From NCBI GenBank assembly GCA_022749755.1, contig CM040447.1:11836087-11900086 (forward strand): 64,000 nucleotides of DNA, written 5' to 3'. The stretch's first letter is position 1. Each line of letters starts with the position of its first letter. The DNA comes from Azadirachta indica. Its lineage: Eukaryota > Streptophyta > Magnoliopsida > Sapindales > Meliaceae. This document shows positions 1-13,500 of this stretch, piece by piece. A model generated the notes under the pieces. That model searched no databases, had not been told where the DNA came from, and was given only the letters and a program-made list of their open reading frames with translations. Both the position numbers and the translations under genes were made by a program.

Positions 1-3000
1 CGTTGAGCAAGCACAATTCCAACAGTCGCAGCAGCAAGTGCTGGTGCATCGTTGATGCCTTCTCCAACCATGATCAATCCTCCCCCTGTGGCAAAATACT
101 AAAATCTTTTGAGAGAGCCATTTTGAGTTACTCAATGGATATTACATAATTTGACAACAACATGAAATGTCAAAAGAACATCTAATGTAAAGTAACAAGA
201 AACCTATGAATCAAACTATAAGTGTAAATATTCTTTGAGCTTCAGTATCTTAGGCTTGAGATCTCATCAGATATGAGAGACATGCTGTGCATTAATTCTA
301 GGTGACCAAAACAAAGTGATAAAGATAGTAATCATCTTATAGCTCACCCATATCCCTGGATATACTCTTCACATGATTGAGCTTATCCTCAGGCTTCAGA
401 CTGTAGTGAACTTCATTGATGCCAACGGCATTAGCAACTCTCCATGCACTGGACTCATGGTCTCCTGTTAACATAATGATACGTAGTCTTCCTTGATCTT
501 TTAGTTCCGCTATAACATTTGAAACTCCAGGGCGAGGCCTATCCTCAAGGTGAATTAATGTTACCTACAAAGATTAGTGGCAATTATATAATAGTTCCTT
601 GCAAGAAGTGATTCATGAAATACGTGATATCGTACAATGAGGTGTCAACTTTTGCATCTAATATTTTGTATAAAGTTGCATATCACTATGAAAATTAAAT
701 GAAATACAAATCTTTGTTTCACAATAAGACAGAAAAGTCTCGCCATTATCAACCAATACAGATGAAGGGGATCTATTTTAGACAGGCCCTTGCAACATCC
801 AAGACCAATAAAAGAGTGCAAATCATGTAGTTAAATGCATACCTTATTCAGCTTTCAGATATTGATTCTTTTAATCAACTGAGTTAACTAAATTAGAATA
901 ACTGTGAGGCTATACCTTTTCATCAACAGAAAGAGCAGCATGAACAAAGCCATCTCCATAAGAAGAAGCATGCACTGCCTCCTTGATCTTTTTTGATTCA
1001 TCATCCGATTTACAGAGAGAAGTGATAAATTCTACAGAACCTAGAGATGCTTTCAGCACTTTACCCCCTCCACTCCCTGACTATAACAAAGCACAAAATA
1101 TTGTAAATTCACATTATTAACCGGCCAAAAGAATTTCGTAAAGGTCAGAGAATCATACAGTTATAGGATTTGGAAGAGTTAGAATGCTGCTTGTACTGGG
1201 TTATTGCTTAAAAAGCAGATGAGAGTAAGGTACCATCGGAATAGACACTATGACAGAATACAGTACCTCAATGCCATTTACAGTTGCAGTGAGACCTCTA
1301 CCGGGGAAGTACTCAAAACTTTCAATGGAAACAGAAGGAAGGTCTTTCCCTAAACTATGGTCTACCACAGCCCTGCATGGAAAAAAGGAATCAATGATAA
1401 AGTAATTTCACAAGAAAGAATAACAAATGACAACATCCACAATAATGACAACAAGGACAATTTAAAGTTTTGACAACAACAAACATGTGTAGTTCCGTAG
1501 TAATGAGGGAAAACATGAAAATGTTCAGATTCGATTCAAGGTTCTGTATTTATCATATTTACCACAAAATATCAACAAATATAAATAGCTTATTCATAAA
1601 GCACGAAAATCAGCTGAAGGTACACATCAGTGAGATCAAACTCATCACCTCTTTGAGATAACAAAATTGACTCAAAAGTGACAGATACTGGATCAGCCAC
1701 ATGGTCAACCCAACTGACATTCTCAATGAAGAGAAAAAATTTAGAAACACCTTAATTACCTCAAATCAAAACCAAAAATTGGACTTGTAAATAAAATAAA
1801 GAATCCTAGGTACAAGATCACATATTTGAGTTAATTCATCTGAAAATGAGAGAATCAAAGGATGTGCAAAGAAAAAATGGGATGTGAGATGGTAAGGAAC
1901 TTCAGCACAAAAAAATTGACATTAGCCATACCATGCTAAAAAATCCATCAGTCCCATTAGCACTTCTAGCTTAGAAGGATGTAAGCAAAACAATAACTAG
2001 AAATAACTATACAGGTCTATCCTTTGTATTATAGTTCCTAGGAACTACCATGACACAATCTATTTATGAGAACCTTTTAGCCAAGTAAAATGGAAAGGAA
2101 CAGTATACAGTTAAACTCTTGCAGTGCTCATTTTTTAACTTCCATGACACATGAGGAGTAGGGTCGTAGAAGCTAGGTCAACAGGAAAAATTATCGGCAT
2201 AACAGCTAGATATATGATTTGTAAAATACAAGAATTTCCCTGCCTAGCATTTAATCACATAGAATGGCAGATGATGTGAAGCAAAAAGCTTTCTGACTGA
2301 TCATCTCTCCACCAGTTATGCTGCAAGCTACATTATAATGAAGAGTAACCATGCCAAATATATTACAGAAATAGCTTCTACGGATAAACACTTTATAAGG
2401 AAAAGATGCTTTTATTTGACAGAATACCTTCCAATAGGGTGAGTAGTACCCTTCTCCATGGCAGCGGCTACAGCAAGGGCTTCCTTTTCACAACTGGGAG
2501 TGCAACAGGATGCAAAATTTGTCTTATTTTTTCTTATGAAATGGCCATAAATTGGTTCAATTGCTTTGAACATAAGGCCCCCAGTTGTCAATGTCCCAGT
2601 TTTATCAAATGCAATAGTGTGGCAAGAAGATAGAGCATCAAGTACTTGTCCACCTTTAAGCAATATCCCCTGTAGAAAGAACTCATGGCTACTGAAGTAA
2701 TTTGTCTTGCAAACGACATATTTAAGTACAATAGACAGAGTTCTATTTATGACTGGAATCTCTCAGTTGCCATTCATTTGTTACTGGTATTGAGTTATTT
2801 TCTCTGGAATATTTCCCAATTAGAAAACATTCATGCTTTAATTATCCACTTATCCTATAAATCAACCATATATTATAGAGTTAGAAAGTCTTCACAATAA
2901 TTTCTTTTCTTTTTTGTTTTTTCATTAGTTGCTAACAAAGGCCCAAAAAGACTTTGTGACAAGAATATACTCCAGGTATCTATACTTGATATTTAAAGAA

Positions 3001-6000
3001 ACATATCAAGAAGGAGGTGCTCATGGGTATGGCAGTTAGTTGATTGGTACCTTTCTTGCACAGGAACTAATGGCAGTAGCATAGGCCAATGGAGCTACAG
3101 CTAAGGCACATGGTGATGCTGCCACCATGAGTCCCAATGCTCTATATACTGATCCTCTGCATCCTAAATAATTAAACAAACATTAAACAAGATGGAAGAC
3201 GATAATGTCCTCAAAATAGTAAATTTAAAGATCTGCCAGAAACATCTTAGAAATGGGTGATAAACAGAGCAGGACTATGCCAAAGCATCAAAAACTAAGA
3301 AAGACGGACCACCAGATTCAAAACTCAACATGTTTTAGCACATTAAGACAAATGAAGTATGGCATATAAAAAGCTAACAACATCTTTAATAAATAGTTCA
3401 ATCAGCAGTAAATGTAATAGTTGAAGAACATGGATTAAAGTAAGGGTTCTTCATCCAAATTACCTAATGTGCCAATGAATGGCCAATTAAAGAGAAATGG
3501 TCCAATGAGAGCAACAGCCACTGATAAAACAACTACCACCTTGCTGTATTGCTCACCAAATTCATCCAACCACCTTTGAAGCTTTGGCTTATTCAATTGC
3601 GCTTCTTCAGTCAACTGCACAATTCTACTTAGTGTTGACTCTTTCCATGTCTTTGTAGCCTGATACAGATTTTGGATTACAAAAATGCTTAACCGTGAAT
3701 ATAAAGGAGCACTGACAGAAAAAAAGAAAAAGAAAAAACTGCAAAAGCTTTGACGTATTTGTGCGATCAAAGATTTCAGAAGATGTTGGAATGACAATAT
3801 CAAGCAACTCCTTTCTTTCCACATATCTGCTGCTAGAAGAAATTTAAATCTAAGCAAATTGAAAAACATACCTTCACAATCATCCTACCATCCAAATTCC
3901 TTGCACCACCAGGAACCCTATCTCCAATCTTAGCCTCTAACGGTTTGACTTCCCCAGTCAAGTGTTCAATAGTAATTGTTGCACTGCCTTGAAATACTTC
4001 ACAATCAACAGGCACAGCCTAAGATAATTCCAGACCCAATTCAAAACTTCCATACTTTAGCATATCAATTAGAAGGTAAAAACTTTGAATTAGAATGATG
4101 TTGTTGTCATCACTATCTAATGATTGAAGCTGCCATGAGATATTAGTAGACTAACATTGAAAAATGGTTGAAAAACACTTAATTCATGAGCAAGAAGGAA
4201 AAGTCGGAGAAATGCAGACATAGGTCAGAAAAATACACATATTCTAGAAGAGAACATGACCCAAAATATGTAGACAGTCATATAGAAGTGCAATGCCTAT
4301 CTCAAATGACCATGGTTCTCACACGACATGGAAAATATTTGCATGCCTTAAGACATAACATGTTTGAATTTCGTATCTTTAGAATACCATTCATATGAAC
4401 CTGACATGACATATTTTAAGGCATACACCTATATCCACTGACAAATACATAACCAGAAAAGAATAAACAATATGAATGTACATCAATTAAAGCAGCAGCT
4501 TGGTAGCCTTGGATCATTAATTCACAGAAATTTATATCTCAATGAATTTTTACTGTTTAATCTTAAACTAAACCTCTCAAGAACATGAAAGGTAGGTTCA
4601 TGTTTAATCTCAATAAACATAGTCTAATAAATGACTGTGCTGCAATTTCTCATAGCAAGCAAAATGGTTTTCATCTCATACAAGGTTAACAAATTTCTCG
4701 ATACAAAGTATCTGTAAGGATGCAAACCATAATGAACGTTTGCTTCTTTCAGCTAGATGTTTTATAATATTTGCACCATAGTCAACCGTGCCAAACCATA
4801 ACAAAAGGTGGTACTGAAAATGCTCTTATATTGGCAAAGAAGTAATACTTCTGTTATCACAGACCTCACCAGCTCCAACCAAAATATATGAGCCAACTTC
4901 CACATCATGTACAGGCACGCTTCTATATGCCAAATCAGAGATATCTGGTAGGTTATTATCGTTAACATTCAGCACGAGGGCGGAATCAGGATAATTTTCC
5001 TTCAACTCTTTAACATCCACCATTGAACGGCTGGTGAAAAACTCTTCAGCTGCACAACTGATATGTTAGAGTATGAAACATAAATTAACCCCAAAAAGGA
5101 ATGTTTGTCAATACCGCATTTTGAAATGCATACCAATGTGGGCCAGATTGAACATAGCAAGAAGTAATCCTCCTTCCAAGGAGTTCCCCATAAATATTGA
5201 TGCAAAGGCTGCAAGAGCCATTAGTACATGGATGTTAACTTTTCCACCAGCAATATCAGTAAGAGCATCGAGGGATGCTGAGACCTGACAAGTGTCAAGA
5301 AAATTACATGGGAAAATGAAGTGTTCAACCATACACTCTAATTCATGTTTGAACAGATTAGGTCCTCAAGAAAACACAATGACTGTTCTACCATCCCCAC
5401 AAAGCTCATTCTATAAAAAGGAAAAATTCTTAATAATAACATAAGCAATTCCTCAACAAGCAGCAAAATATAAATAGCATGGACGCAAAACTGACAAGAA
5501 TAAAGTCCTACTGGTGGCAGAAGGAAAAAAGATAACTATTTAATCCACCTTCCTGAAATAAAATCGTATTGTCATAGAGTTCCTGATAAAGACAGATACA
5601 CATGTCAAACAAGGAACATGAAGCAAGGAAATAATAGAGAATGCTTACAAGTTCTTGATCATTAATCAATTTTAACCATTCAGTTAATATTTACAATAGC
5701 ATTCTTCGATAAATCATAAAACTGTATTGTAATTTACAAATTGCAGTCTTTCTAACCACAATAAAAAATGTGCCTGGGTTTGGGAATGCTTTTGGCATCA
5801 ACAGATGTGCTTTGTTTCAGGTTTGCAGTTTTGGCTGGAATGAAAATAATGTTTTTGGGATAAAAAAGTACTTAGTCTGCTTCTCTGGGAAACACTTTCA
5901 CATAGGCTTTTCTAGAATGCACTTTTTGAATCAGAAAAGCATTTCTCAAGCACTTAAGAAGTGGATTCTCAAATAACGGATTTAGGTGTTCTGTAGGAAG

Positions 6001-6777
6001 TGCTTCCACTTAGAAGCGTTAACTAGAAAAGCACTCCAAAATGCAAACCTAAGCACTGCAGTAATCGCAACACAAATGAGCACAATCAGGCATGATCACC
6101 TCCCAGAAACAGAGGCTTCTAAGCCCAAATCACTAAGTACCAAAGAAACTAACACAATGAAGTTCATAGTACGCTTAGATTTCTAAGCGTGCCAATTTCA
6201 AAAGTAAACATTAGGCCAATTTGAAGCCATGAAAGTACTGAACTTCAAAAGAAGCAAAGATCTAAATTCAAGTGCCAAAATTAAGAACTAAACTGAAACA
6301 AAATACAATATTTACCCCAACGAGAGGGAAAGCAATGGTGATAAATGCATTCTGTAGAGGCTTAACCGCCGGTTTCGGTAACAAATAAGGACAAACAGCA
6401 GCAGCTAGAAACAGCGCCGTTGCACAGCAACACAACTTCAAGTGCTCCCTCAAGAAATTCGCCAACTCCAACCATCTAGTCGTTTTAGCAAATTTAATGA
6501 CCGCCTTCTGTGGCCCACTCAACTCCGCACAACCATCGTGATGGTGATGATGATGATGGTGGTGATGATGATCGTGATTGTGATGCTCAGAGAGGCAGTT
6601 AACCGCTGGATAGTTGAGTGGAGAAGAGAAGGGTTTGAAATTGAAGCGAATTACGGGTTGGTTAAAATTAGAAACTGGTTTGAGTGAGTTGACTCGTCTG
6701 ATTCGTAAGGAGTGAGTGGGAGAAGGGAGACTGGTGACGTGGATGGTGGAATGATAATGAAGAAGAGTGGTTTCCAT
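1..6777 (-). CDS. HMA1: HMA1-type chloroplast heavy-metal P1B ATPase, 5' 11 exons (C-terminus beyond window)
   Basis: HMA1 proteins are chloroplast-envelope P-type ATPases that move Zn, Cu and related cations. Exons read on the minus strand with GT-AG junctions: 6777-6316, 5284-5134, 5049-4865, 4018-3872, 3659-3464, 3163-3051, 2669-2428, 1372-1267, 1080-916, 564-348 and 85-1 (cut by the window edge). Reading phase is kept throughout, giving about 689 residues; the family is about 820 long. Visible landmarks: an N-terminus rich in Ser and Arg, consistent with a transit peptide; a poly-His stretch near residues 65-81; TGE at 287-289; SPC (not CPC) in the ion-path helix at 397-399, as is usual for HMA1; DKTGT with the phosphorylated Asp at about 440; HP at 495-496; TGD at 622-624; and GEGINDAP at 669-676. 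Apparently functional. The membrane helices of the C-terminal end are not in the window. Confidence 0.95.
5769..6059. mobile_element. MITE-like insertion inside HMA1 intron 1
   Basis: The ends are imperfect inverted repeats: a left end around TGCCTGGGTTTGGGAATGCT and a right end whose reverse complement reads CAGTGCTTAGGTTTGCATTT. The segment is about 290 bp with no coding potential and lies in the roughly 1-kb first intron of HMA1. Size and ends resemble non-autonomous DNA transposons. The target-site duplication is not obvious, so the family is not assigned. Confidence 0.45.
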
Positions 6778-7291
6778 TGTTATTTGTTGTAGAATTGAAT
6801 ATTTAATTTTTAAGGCGAAGGAGAAGTTTTTAGGCCATTATTGTTGAAGGGAAGGCTGAAGCTGGAGCGACGGAGCGAGTTAGTTGGAGGAGGTCGTGCG
6901 CTTCTGTTTCTCTGTGTCTGAATGCTGATACTGTTGCTGTTGTGTGCGCTGAAGGTTTGGATGTCGTTAGAGAATCCACACTATGAGCTCATTTTGGGGG
7001 CCCAGGTTTTACATTTTTTTTTTTATTTTGTTGATTGTGTTTAGTCAATTCTAAGCCCAAAAGACAGAAAATTGTGGATCAAGACCTCAATAATTGCTGG
7101 TCACGACGAAGATAGAAATCAACATGGCATATTAACCAATAGGTCCCTACGTTTCATTGAAACAGCAGATAAACACATAGTTTTATCGTTTTAACTAATA
7201 GGTCCTCCATGTGGTTGCTATGGCCATAATTTTTTCTTTTTGTTTTCCTCTTTTGCAAATTTGATGCGGTTTTTACATCTTCTTCACTTTT
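6778..7291. other. HMA1 5' flank and intergenic DNA
   Basis: This stretch holds the presumed promoter and 5' UTR of the minus-strand HMA1 gene. It has a purine-rich block just upstream of the start and a T-rich run near 7012-7030. No other gene is seen. Confidence 0.5.
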
Positions 7292-7926
7292 TGTTAGAAT
7301 CACCGCCAACTAATAATCCAGAATCTTCTAGACAATTTGAATTGAAAATTCTTCAATCTTAATTAACAAGAAATTGACTAGCAGTAATTTTAATAAAAAT
7401 ACTTTTCGAAGAAGAAAGAATAAACTACAGAAGGTTGGAGAACATGTAGTCGGTGAAATAACCAACTTCACAAACTATAATCATAGACAGAGAAGAGAGA
7501 AGTTACAGAGAAAAATAAAAAGGACTTGAATTTAGTCTCGATCTTGAACTTTTAAAAATCTATTATCATATGGCATAACTTAAAATGAAAGACTAAAATT
7601 ACATTTTAAAAACTTTTATTTATTAATCATTATAATTTATTGTACTGAAAGGTAAAATAATAATTTTAGAATTAATTTGTATAGTTTTTAAAATGTAATC
7701 TCAACTTTTCATTTTAAATCATATCATCTCAAAATGAATCTTTGAAAGTTCATAATAAAAAAGAGTAGGACTGAATCTAAATCCAAAATACAAAATAACA
7801 AGTGAGAGAATAGACTCTAACAACTCTATGTGTATTTGTGTGTCAATGTATGTATTTTAAGTGTAATTACTTTATCAATAAAATTATTTTTTATTGCGAG
7901 AGATTTCTTGTAAAATATTTCCAACA
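7292..7926 (+). repeat. LTR of a degraded retrotransposon
   Basis: The 635-bp unit begins TGTTAGAATC and ends TTCCAACA, with the TG...CA termini expected of an LTR. It is followed two bases later by a primer-binding site. No second LTR or reverse transcriptase coding sequence was found in the next kilobases, so this looks like a truncated relic. Confidence 0.65.
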
Positions 7927-7928
7927 AG

Positions 7929-7942
7929 TGGTATCAGAACCC
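7929..7942 (+). other. Retrotransposon primer-binding site (initiator tRNA-Met type)
   Basis: TGGTATCAGAACCC immediately follows the LTR at 7292-7926. It matches the usual TGGTATCAGAGC primer-binding motif complementary to the 3' end of initiator tRNA-Met, with one change. Confidence 0.65.
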
Positions 7943-8543
7943 AACAAGTTTTAATTTTGTGGCAACTGAACCTTACTTGCCTTCTCAAGGGGGGAAAGTG
8001 ATTTGATTGGGCAGGTTAAATATTAATTTTGGGGTATTAATTAGTGTGAGTGTTTACTTTCCTTCGCAAGAAGAAAGAAGTTCGATTAGGTAAATATTAG
8101 CATTGGGGTAAATTTTTTCTGGGGCAGGTTGATCGTCCAGAACTCCAGATGGGGCGCAGACTTGAGCTGTTATGAGTGTTTTTTTTTTCTTTTTAAAAGA
8201 ATGGTTGAGAGGGACCTTTATTTTCAACTCGATATGGCCAACAACGAGATCCTCCTCTTGCTTGCCATTCATGTATTTTGCATTCTGACAAAAACAATCC
8301 ATAAAATATTCATAATGCTTTAGACAATTTATCTTAGCCGTCCCATGACGGTGGACTGCATTATTATTTTGTATTCTATTCAATCCTATGCTTGAATATT
8401 GTGAGCCGCCGAGTTATGGTCAAGATGCTTTTTGTGTATATATGGATACAAATCTCAAAAAGGAGTAGCACATCTTCAAATTTCTCAAACTTTTCTCAAA
8501 TATTTTTCATACTGATTATTGTTCATAGCTTGAAGCAAAGAAA

Positions 8544-9940
8544 ATGGAAGGAAGAAAGGTGGTTGGTTGGGCAGCTGGAGATCCTTCAGGACACCTGTTT
8601 CCTTATTCCTGTACTCTCAGGTTTCACCCTCTTACTTTATATCTCATTCTCTCACAAACTAGCAATTGGCAGGCTAATATTTCACTGTCATCATAAACGG
8701 GACAACTGCCCCGGAAGATGTTTTATTCTGTGGAATGGATGACACTGATATTCTTCGGATAAAGAGTAAGCTTGTTCCTCCAACTTACTCTCTAGTTCCA
8801 GGGTGTGCAACTACCTCTTCTTGCAATCTGTTGATATCAAGAAATAGTGAAATATTGTATTATGATAACTGAAAAACTATATTTAGAGAATTTATATGGT
8901 TCTGTTTGATTGCTATGAAGGCATGAAGTGGTAGCAGAAATTGTGGAGTTAGGTTCAGAAGTGGAAGAAATTGAAGTTTGGAGACATTGTGGGAGTTGGG
9001 GTAGTAGGATCTTGTGGAGGAGAATGCTTGTATTGCGGGTCCAACATGGAGAATTACTGCAATGACAGAATTCTCACATACAATAGCATCAATAAAGACG
9101 GAACATTCACACAAGGAAGCTACTCTTCTGCCATGGTTGTTCATCAAATGTATGAAAGCCCTCCCAGAGCAAACTAATAACTGCTTTAATTTGTCAATAG
9201 TTCCCAGCTAATTCTCAAATGTCAAAACAGGTTTGTGGCACCCCTGCTATGTGCTGGAGTGACACCTTATAGACCCTTGAAGCAGTTCCGAAATTCTGAC
9301 AAGGTTCTCAAGGCAGGAACTTTGGGTTTAGGTGGAGTTGGTTATCTTGGCGTATTGATAGCAAAAGCAATCGGACATCATGTGACTATGATAAGTTCTT
9401 CAGATAAGAAGAGAGAGGAGGCGTTAGAACACTTGGGCACGGATGCTTGTCTGGTGAGCTTCAATGCGGAAGAGATGGAGAAAAGCAGCAAACAGCCTAG
9501 ACTATTTATACTGGTCGCTGTTCCAGCATTTCATCCGTTCCAATTTGCAGTCCTACCTTTCACTTCTCCAGGTTGAGGGGAAGTTAATTTTAGTAGCTGT
9601 TGCTCCAAAACTGCAATTTGATTCAGATGCCTTAGCTGCAGGTACGCCATTGCTGATTTTAATTCCAACGTTGACACACAGAATGCTGTTAATTAATATA
9701 GATCTTGTGCTGCTATACAGGAAAGAAATCGATTGCAGGAACCTTGGATGAGAGCATGGACTAGACGCAGGGAATACTGGATTTTTGGGCAGAGAAGGGT
9801 TTGAAATCAATGATAGAGATGGTTCAAATGGAATATGTGAACCAGGCACCTGAGAGAATGGAAAGAAATGATATGAGGTATAGGTTCGTGTTGGACGTGA
9901 CTTGCGGCAGCTTTGACGGAAGAATGTCAACATCATTCTA
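8544..9940 (+). pseudogene. CAD: Broken cinnamyl-alcohol-dehydrogenase-like (zinc MDR) gene
   Basis: CAD-family enzymes reduce cinnamaldehydes to monolignols with NADPH. Pieces occur in family order but in shifting frames. The N-terminus starts at 8544 (MEGRKVVGWAAGDPSGHLFP). A shortened segment at about 8706-8766 has C-G-M-D-D-T-D, with the residues before LFC missing. GHEVVAEIVELGSEVE at about 8921 is followed by a frameshift. The structural zinc cluster CGGECLYCGSNMENYC lies at about 9014-9061. The nucleotide-binding region at 9235-9576 has GLGGVG, then the frame is lost. VEGKLILVAVAP is at about 9570. A final segment from about 9780 matches the C-terminal helix region (FWAEKGLKSMIEMVQMEYVN). 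At least three frame changes and missing segments argue against a working enzyme, though some intron boundaries could still be real. Confidence 0.85.
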
Positions 9941-10502
9941 CAATAAGTTGGCATTTGGGTTTTCATACGTTAAATAATCCCGAGTCATATCATGAGTTTG
10001 CCATGGAGATCCTTCCTGTGGCTTGTGTAAATTTTTGAAAGGACAGAAATAAAAACTTTTATAGTAAATAGTGCAAGCTAAGCTATGCATATCAATTAAG
10101 TTTTGATGAATCTTTATCTCCATAAATCAAATGCAGAATATTAAAAACATGATGTGTTTTTTATCACTTCCACGTAAGCTGCGTTGATTCTGTCTTGAAA
10201 TGCCTACTGAAGGGCCAAGAGGGGGAGCGTGTATCAGAGATTCCGAATACAATACAAAATCAGAGACTTTGGCTATTGCAATCTAATCTCTTTATTGTGA
10301 AAACTTAAATACCATATGTCATTCACCGTCTGGAAGCACAAAATAATAACAGATTCTAAAGTTACAACAATTGGCTGCTCTCTTCTCTGAATTGTTGAAG
10401 CAGAAGACAACATGCCAAGATAGTCAGTGAAACTACCAGTGACTCCACTATCTCAAAGGAGGTAATATGATAATGGATGGCAGACACATTTCAGCAGAAA
10501 CT
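9941..10502. other. Intergenic region between CAD pseudogene and MRG gene
   Basis: No gene is seen. The right part (about 10230-10500) is probably the 3' UTR of the minus-strand MRG-like gene. Confidence 0.4.
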
Positions 10503-13500
10503 TCACTCTTCTTTTCCTTTGCCTTTACCTTCAGAAACTCTAGATCCATCATAAGCAGAAAGAAAAAATGTACTCTGATTCTTCTGCATAAACCTGCCAG
10601 ACATTGAACATAATTATTTCAGGCAAACTGATACCGCATTGGGTGATCAAATTATGATATGATGAACAAAAAGTTTGAAAACTTTCATACAAAACTTGAG
10701 CAAAATATATTTATCCAGTGGATTGATTTTAATTCAATACTAGATAATTTCCCTCTAATGTGTAAAATAACAAAGCTAAATTTCATATAAAAAAGATAAA
10801 AAAGTTTAATGCTCCTTTTTAATTGTGATCAACTGCCCTCAAAGCCCAAAATATATTTCTACAGTGAATTTAACTGGAAAGAAAATAACATCGTGGACTA
10901 GTAAAATTTGATTTGTAGCAAATAATTATAGATCTGCACATGCAATCACATGCATATTAAATGATCACCTACGGTGTAAATTGGGACAACATGGGTGCCT
11001 ATTTCCAAGACAAATCAAGTAGTTATTTTAGAAATTGTGCAAGGGGTTGATGCCACAAGATAAAATCAAACATCTTCACAATTTTGAAATGTTATCCAAA
11101 GGATTAAAACTTGTTGGGCCTTTTGATGACTGCGAATTTAGTATTCATGAACAAGTTCATTTCTCTCTTATATTTCATACTTGCATTGACCTTTTAACTT
11201 CTCCAAGAAAACATAATGTTACCTTTGCAAGAAAAAGTCTTCACTAATTCTCACACAATCATGAACTAAAAAAATTACATAGAGAAACAGTTGAAAATAA
11301 CACAGACTCCATATTTAACTCTTTTTTCTGTTTAAAGAAACAATCCAATGCATAGTTAGACAACATCGATATGGGAAAAATTATCACACAATTTTTATTC
11401 TATTTATTAAAAATGATCAGATATTTGAGCAATTTAATTTCATCCAAAAATGCAAGATTGTAATGAGCAAAGATTAAATTAATACTTGAGAAAATCAATC
11501 ATTTTCTGCTGCAAGCGGGTCAATGTTTCATCTTCAATGTTGACATACGCCAATAGCTCAGGCAACTTAACTGTAATCACGCAAAAGACGCATAAAATAG
11601 GTAAATTAAATTTAAACAAAGTTAATTCTATGTAATGGATAGACAAATAGATCACATGGAAACTTATTAGATCATCACTAATTTAAAAATTTTGCCAAAA
11701 GGGGAAATATAATTTGCATAAAGACCAAATAGACTAAAGGTCAGTTTGATATACCTTTCAAGTAGAGTTTTTTGGAGTAGACTTTTTACTAATGGAGTTT
11801 TTATAAGTGGAGTTTTTAACAAAAATTTATTAATTGTTTAGTTGTCACAAATAATTTTTAAAAGAAGAATAATTATTTTAAAAGACAAGCTTTTAATGTT
11901 CTATTTTAAAGAAAATAATATAAAATCTTTAAAACAAAATAAGAATATTTTAAACAATTTTATTTTTTAAAAATGCTCAAAACGTTCTATTAACAAACCC
12001 AAATTTTGGATTACTTCTAGTAGAAGAAAAACGATTTTTTAGTTCTCAAAATCCCTTTTCCAACGTCAACTAAATGAAATCAAAAAATTTGAAAAATGAC
12101 TTTTAGATTAAAAAAACCCTTTTGACAAATAAAAAAACTAAAGCAAACATGTAATTTTTTATGAAAGCTTTTGGTTGTGAGATTTAAAAGCATACTTACC
12201 GAAGAGGCGTAGTAAATGTTCAGCACCATATATGGTTGATGGAGAGGCATTATCTATGACAAGATCATGATACTGTTGGCGCTCTTTTTTATAAAGAAGC
12301 ATCACAGGCAACGCTTTGTCAAAGTAACATCGAATGCCTTTCAAGATTTCTCCAATTGAATCAGTCATCCTGTATCCAAGAAAAATATGATCCATATCAC
12401 CATTAGGTGTGTAATCTTAAGAAACTTGAAACTCAAGAATTATTGTAATGATCAGATTTCAATTTACTCCATACAGCCTAACTCATAATATTGATTCATA
12501 ACATTTTAAAATTCACAGACACTCCTGGTATCCAAGTGACATAATTATCTGTTTATGTACATCCAATTTTTTTTGTGCAAGTTTACAGAGTAAGAAGCTA
12601 AACTCTCCTCAGCTTCAGGGTACAGGGGAACGGTTTCCTCATTCAATTGGAACACAAATAAGATCTTTATCTGGGTCTCCATTCAGAATTATTCAATTCG
12701 ACTTAAAAATTTACAGGCTCACCCATTTGAAATTTTATAACCACTCTCATTCAGCTGATGCACTGCCTTTCATAACAAAATTGGTCAAGAATTTCTTTCA
12801 TTTGAAATTACCATTCTCAACATAAGTGGTGAATTACTTTATCAGTAATCACTGAAATGATAAGGAAACAAAATCATAAAGAACCACATTAATATCTCAT
12901 AAATTCACTATGAAAAGGACAATGTTGAGCTTGTGAGCCCAAAATAATCAAACAACTAACCCTGACTTAATTTTCAACCAAGAATACTTTTATGAATATG
13001 TAATTAGAAGTTATGATGATTTTGTTTATTATAAAATTGAAAGAGATAAACATTTCTCAATCTGATTCAAGCCAGTAATATTCCAGCACACGAGAAAGAA
13101 ATAACTTGCTCTTCAAAAGATGATACCAGGAAAACTGTAATACATTCATGTCAAAATTGACATAAGTTACAAAAGCAACAATGACTCTAGCACAAGCACA
13201 GACACAAAAGAAATAAAGTTAGCATGTCAAGTAAGAGGTAAAACTTACATGCCATCCTTTTTTGACCTGTATTGAAGGTACTTCGTCAAAATGTCATCAA
13301 CATTTGGTGAACGTGGAAGTTTAACAAGCTGCAGAAAAAATACAATCTATCAGGAAAGTTTATCAAAGAATCAGCTATGTACATTATTTTAAGTCAGCAT
13401 TTAAGTTTCCATATCTATATATGAGATGACAAAATTTATTAAATTCTTGATTCCATTTCAACCAAAATCATATTCAATCATCATTGATATAAAAAAGGCA

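Noticed and set aside
6442..6687. Plus-strand open frame rich in Met and Val
   Set aside because: Antisense of the HMA1 poly-His region.
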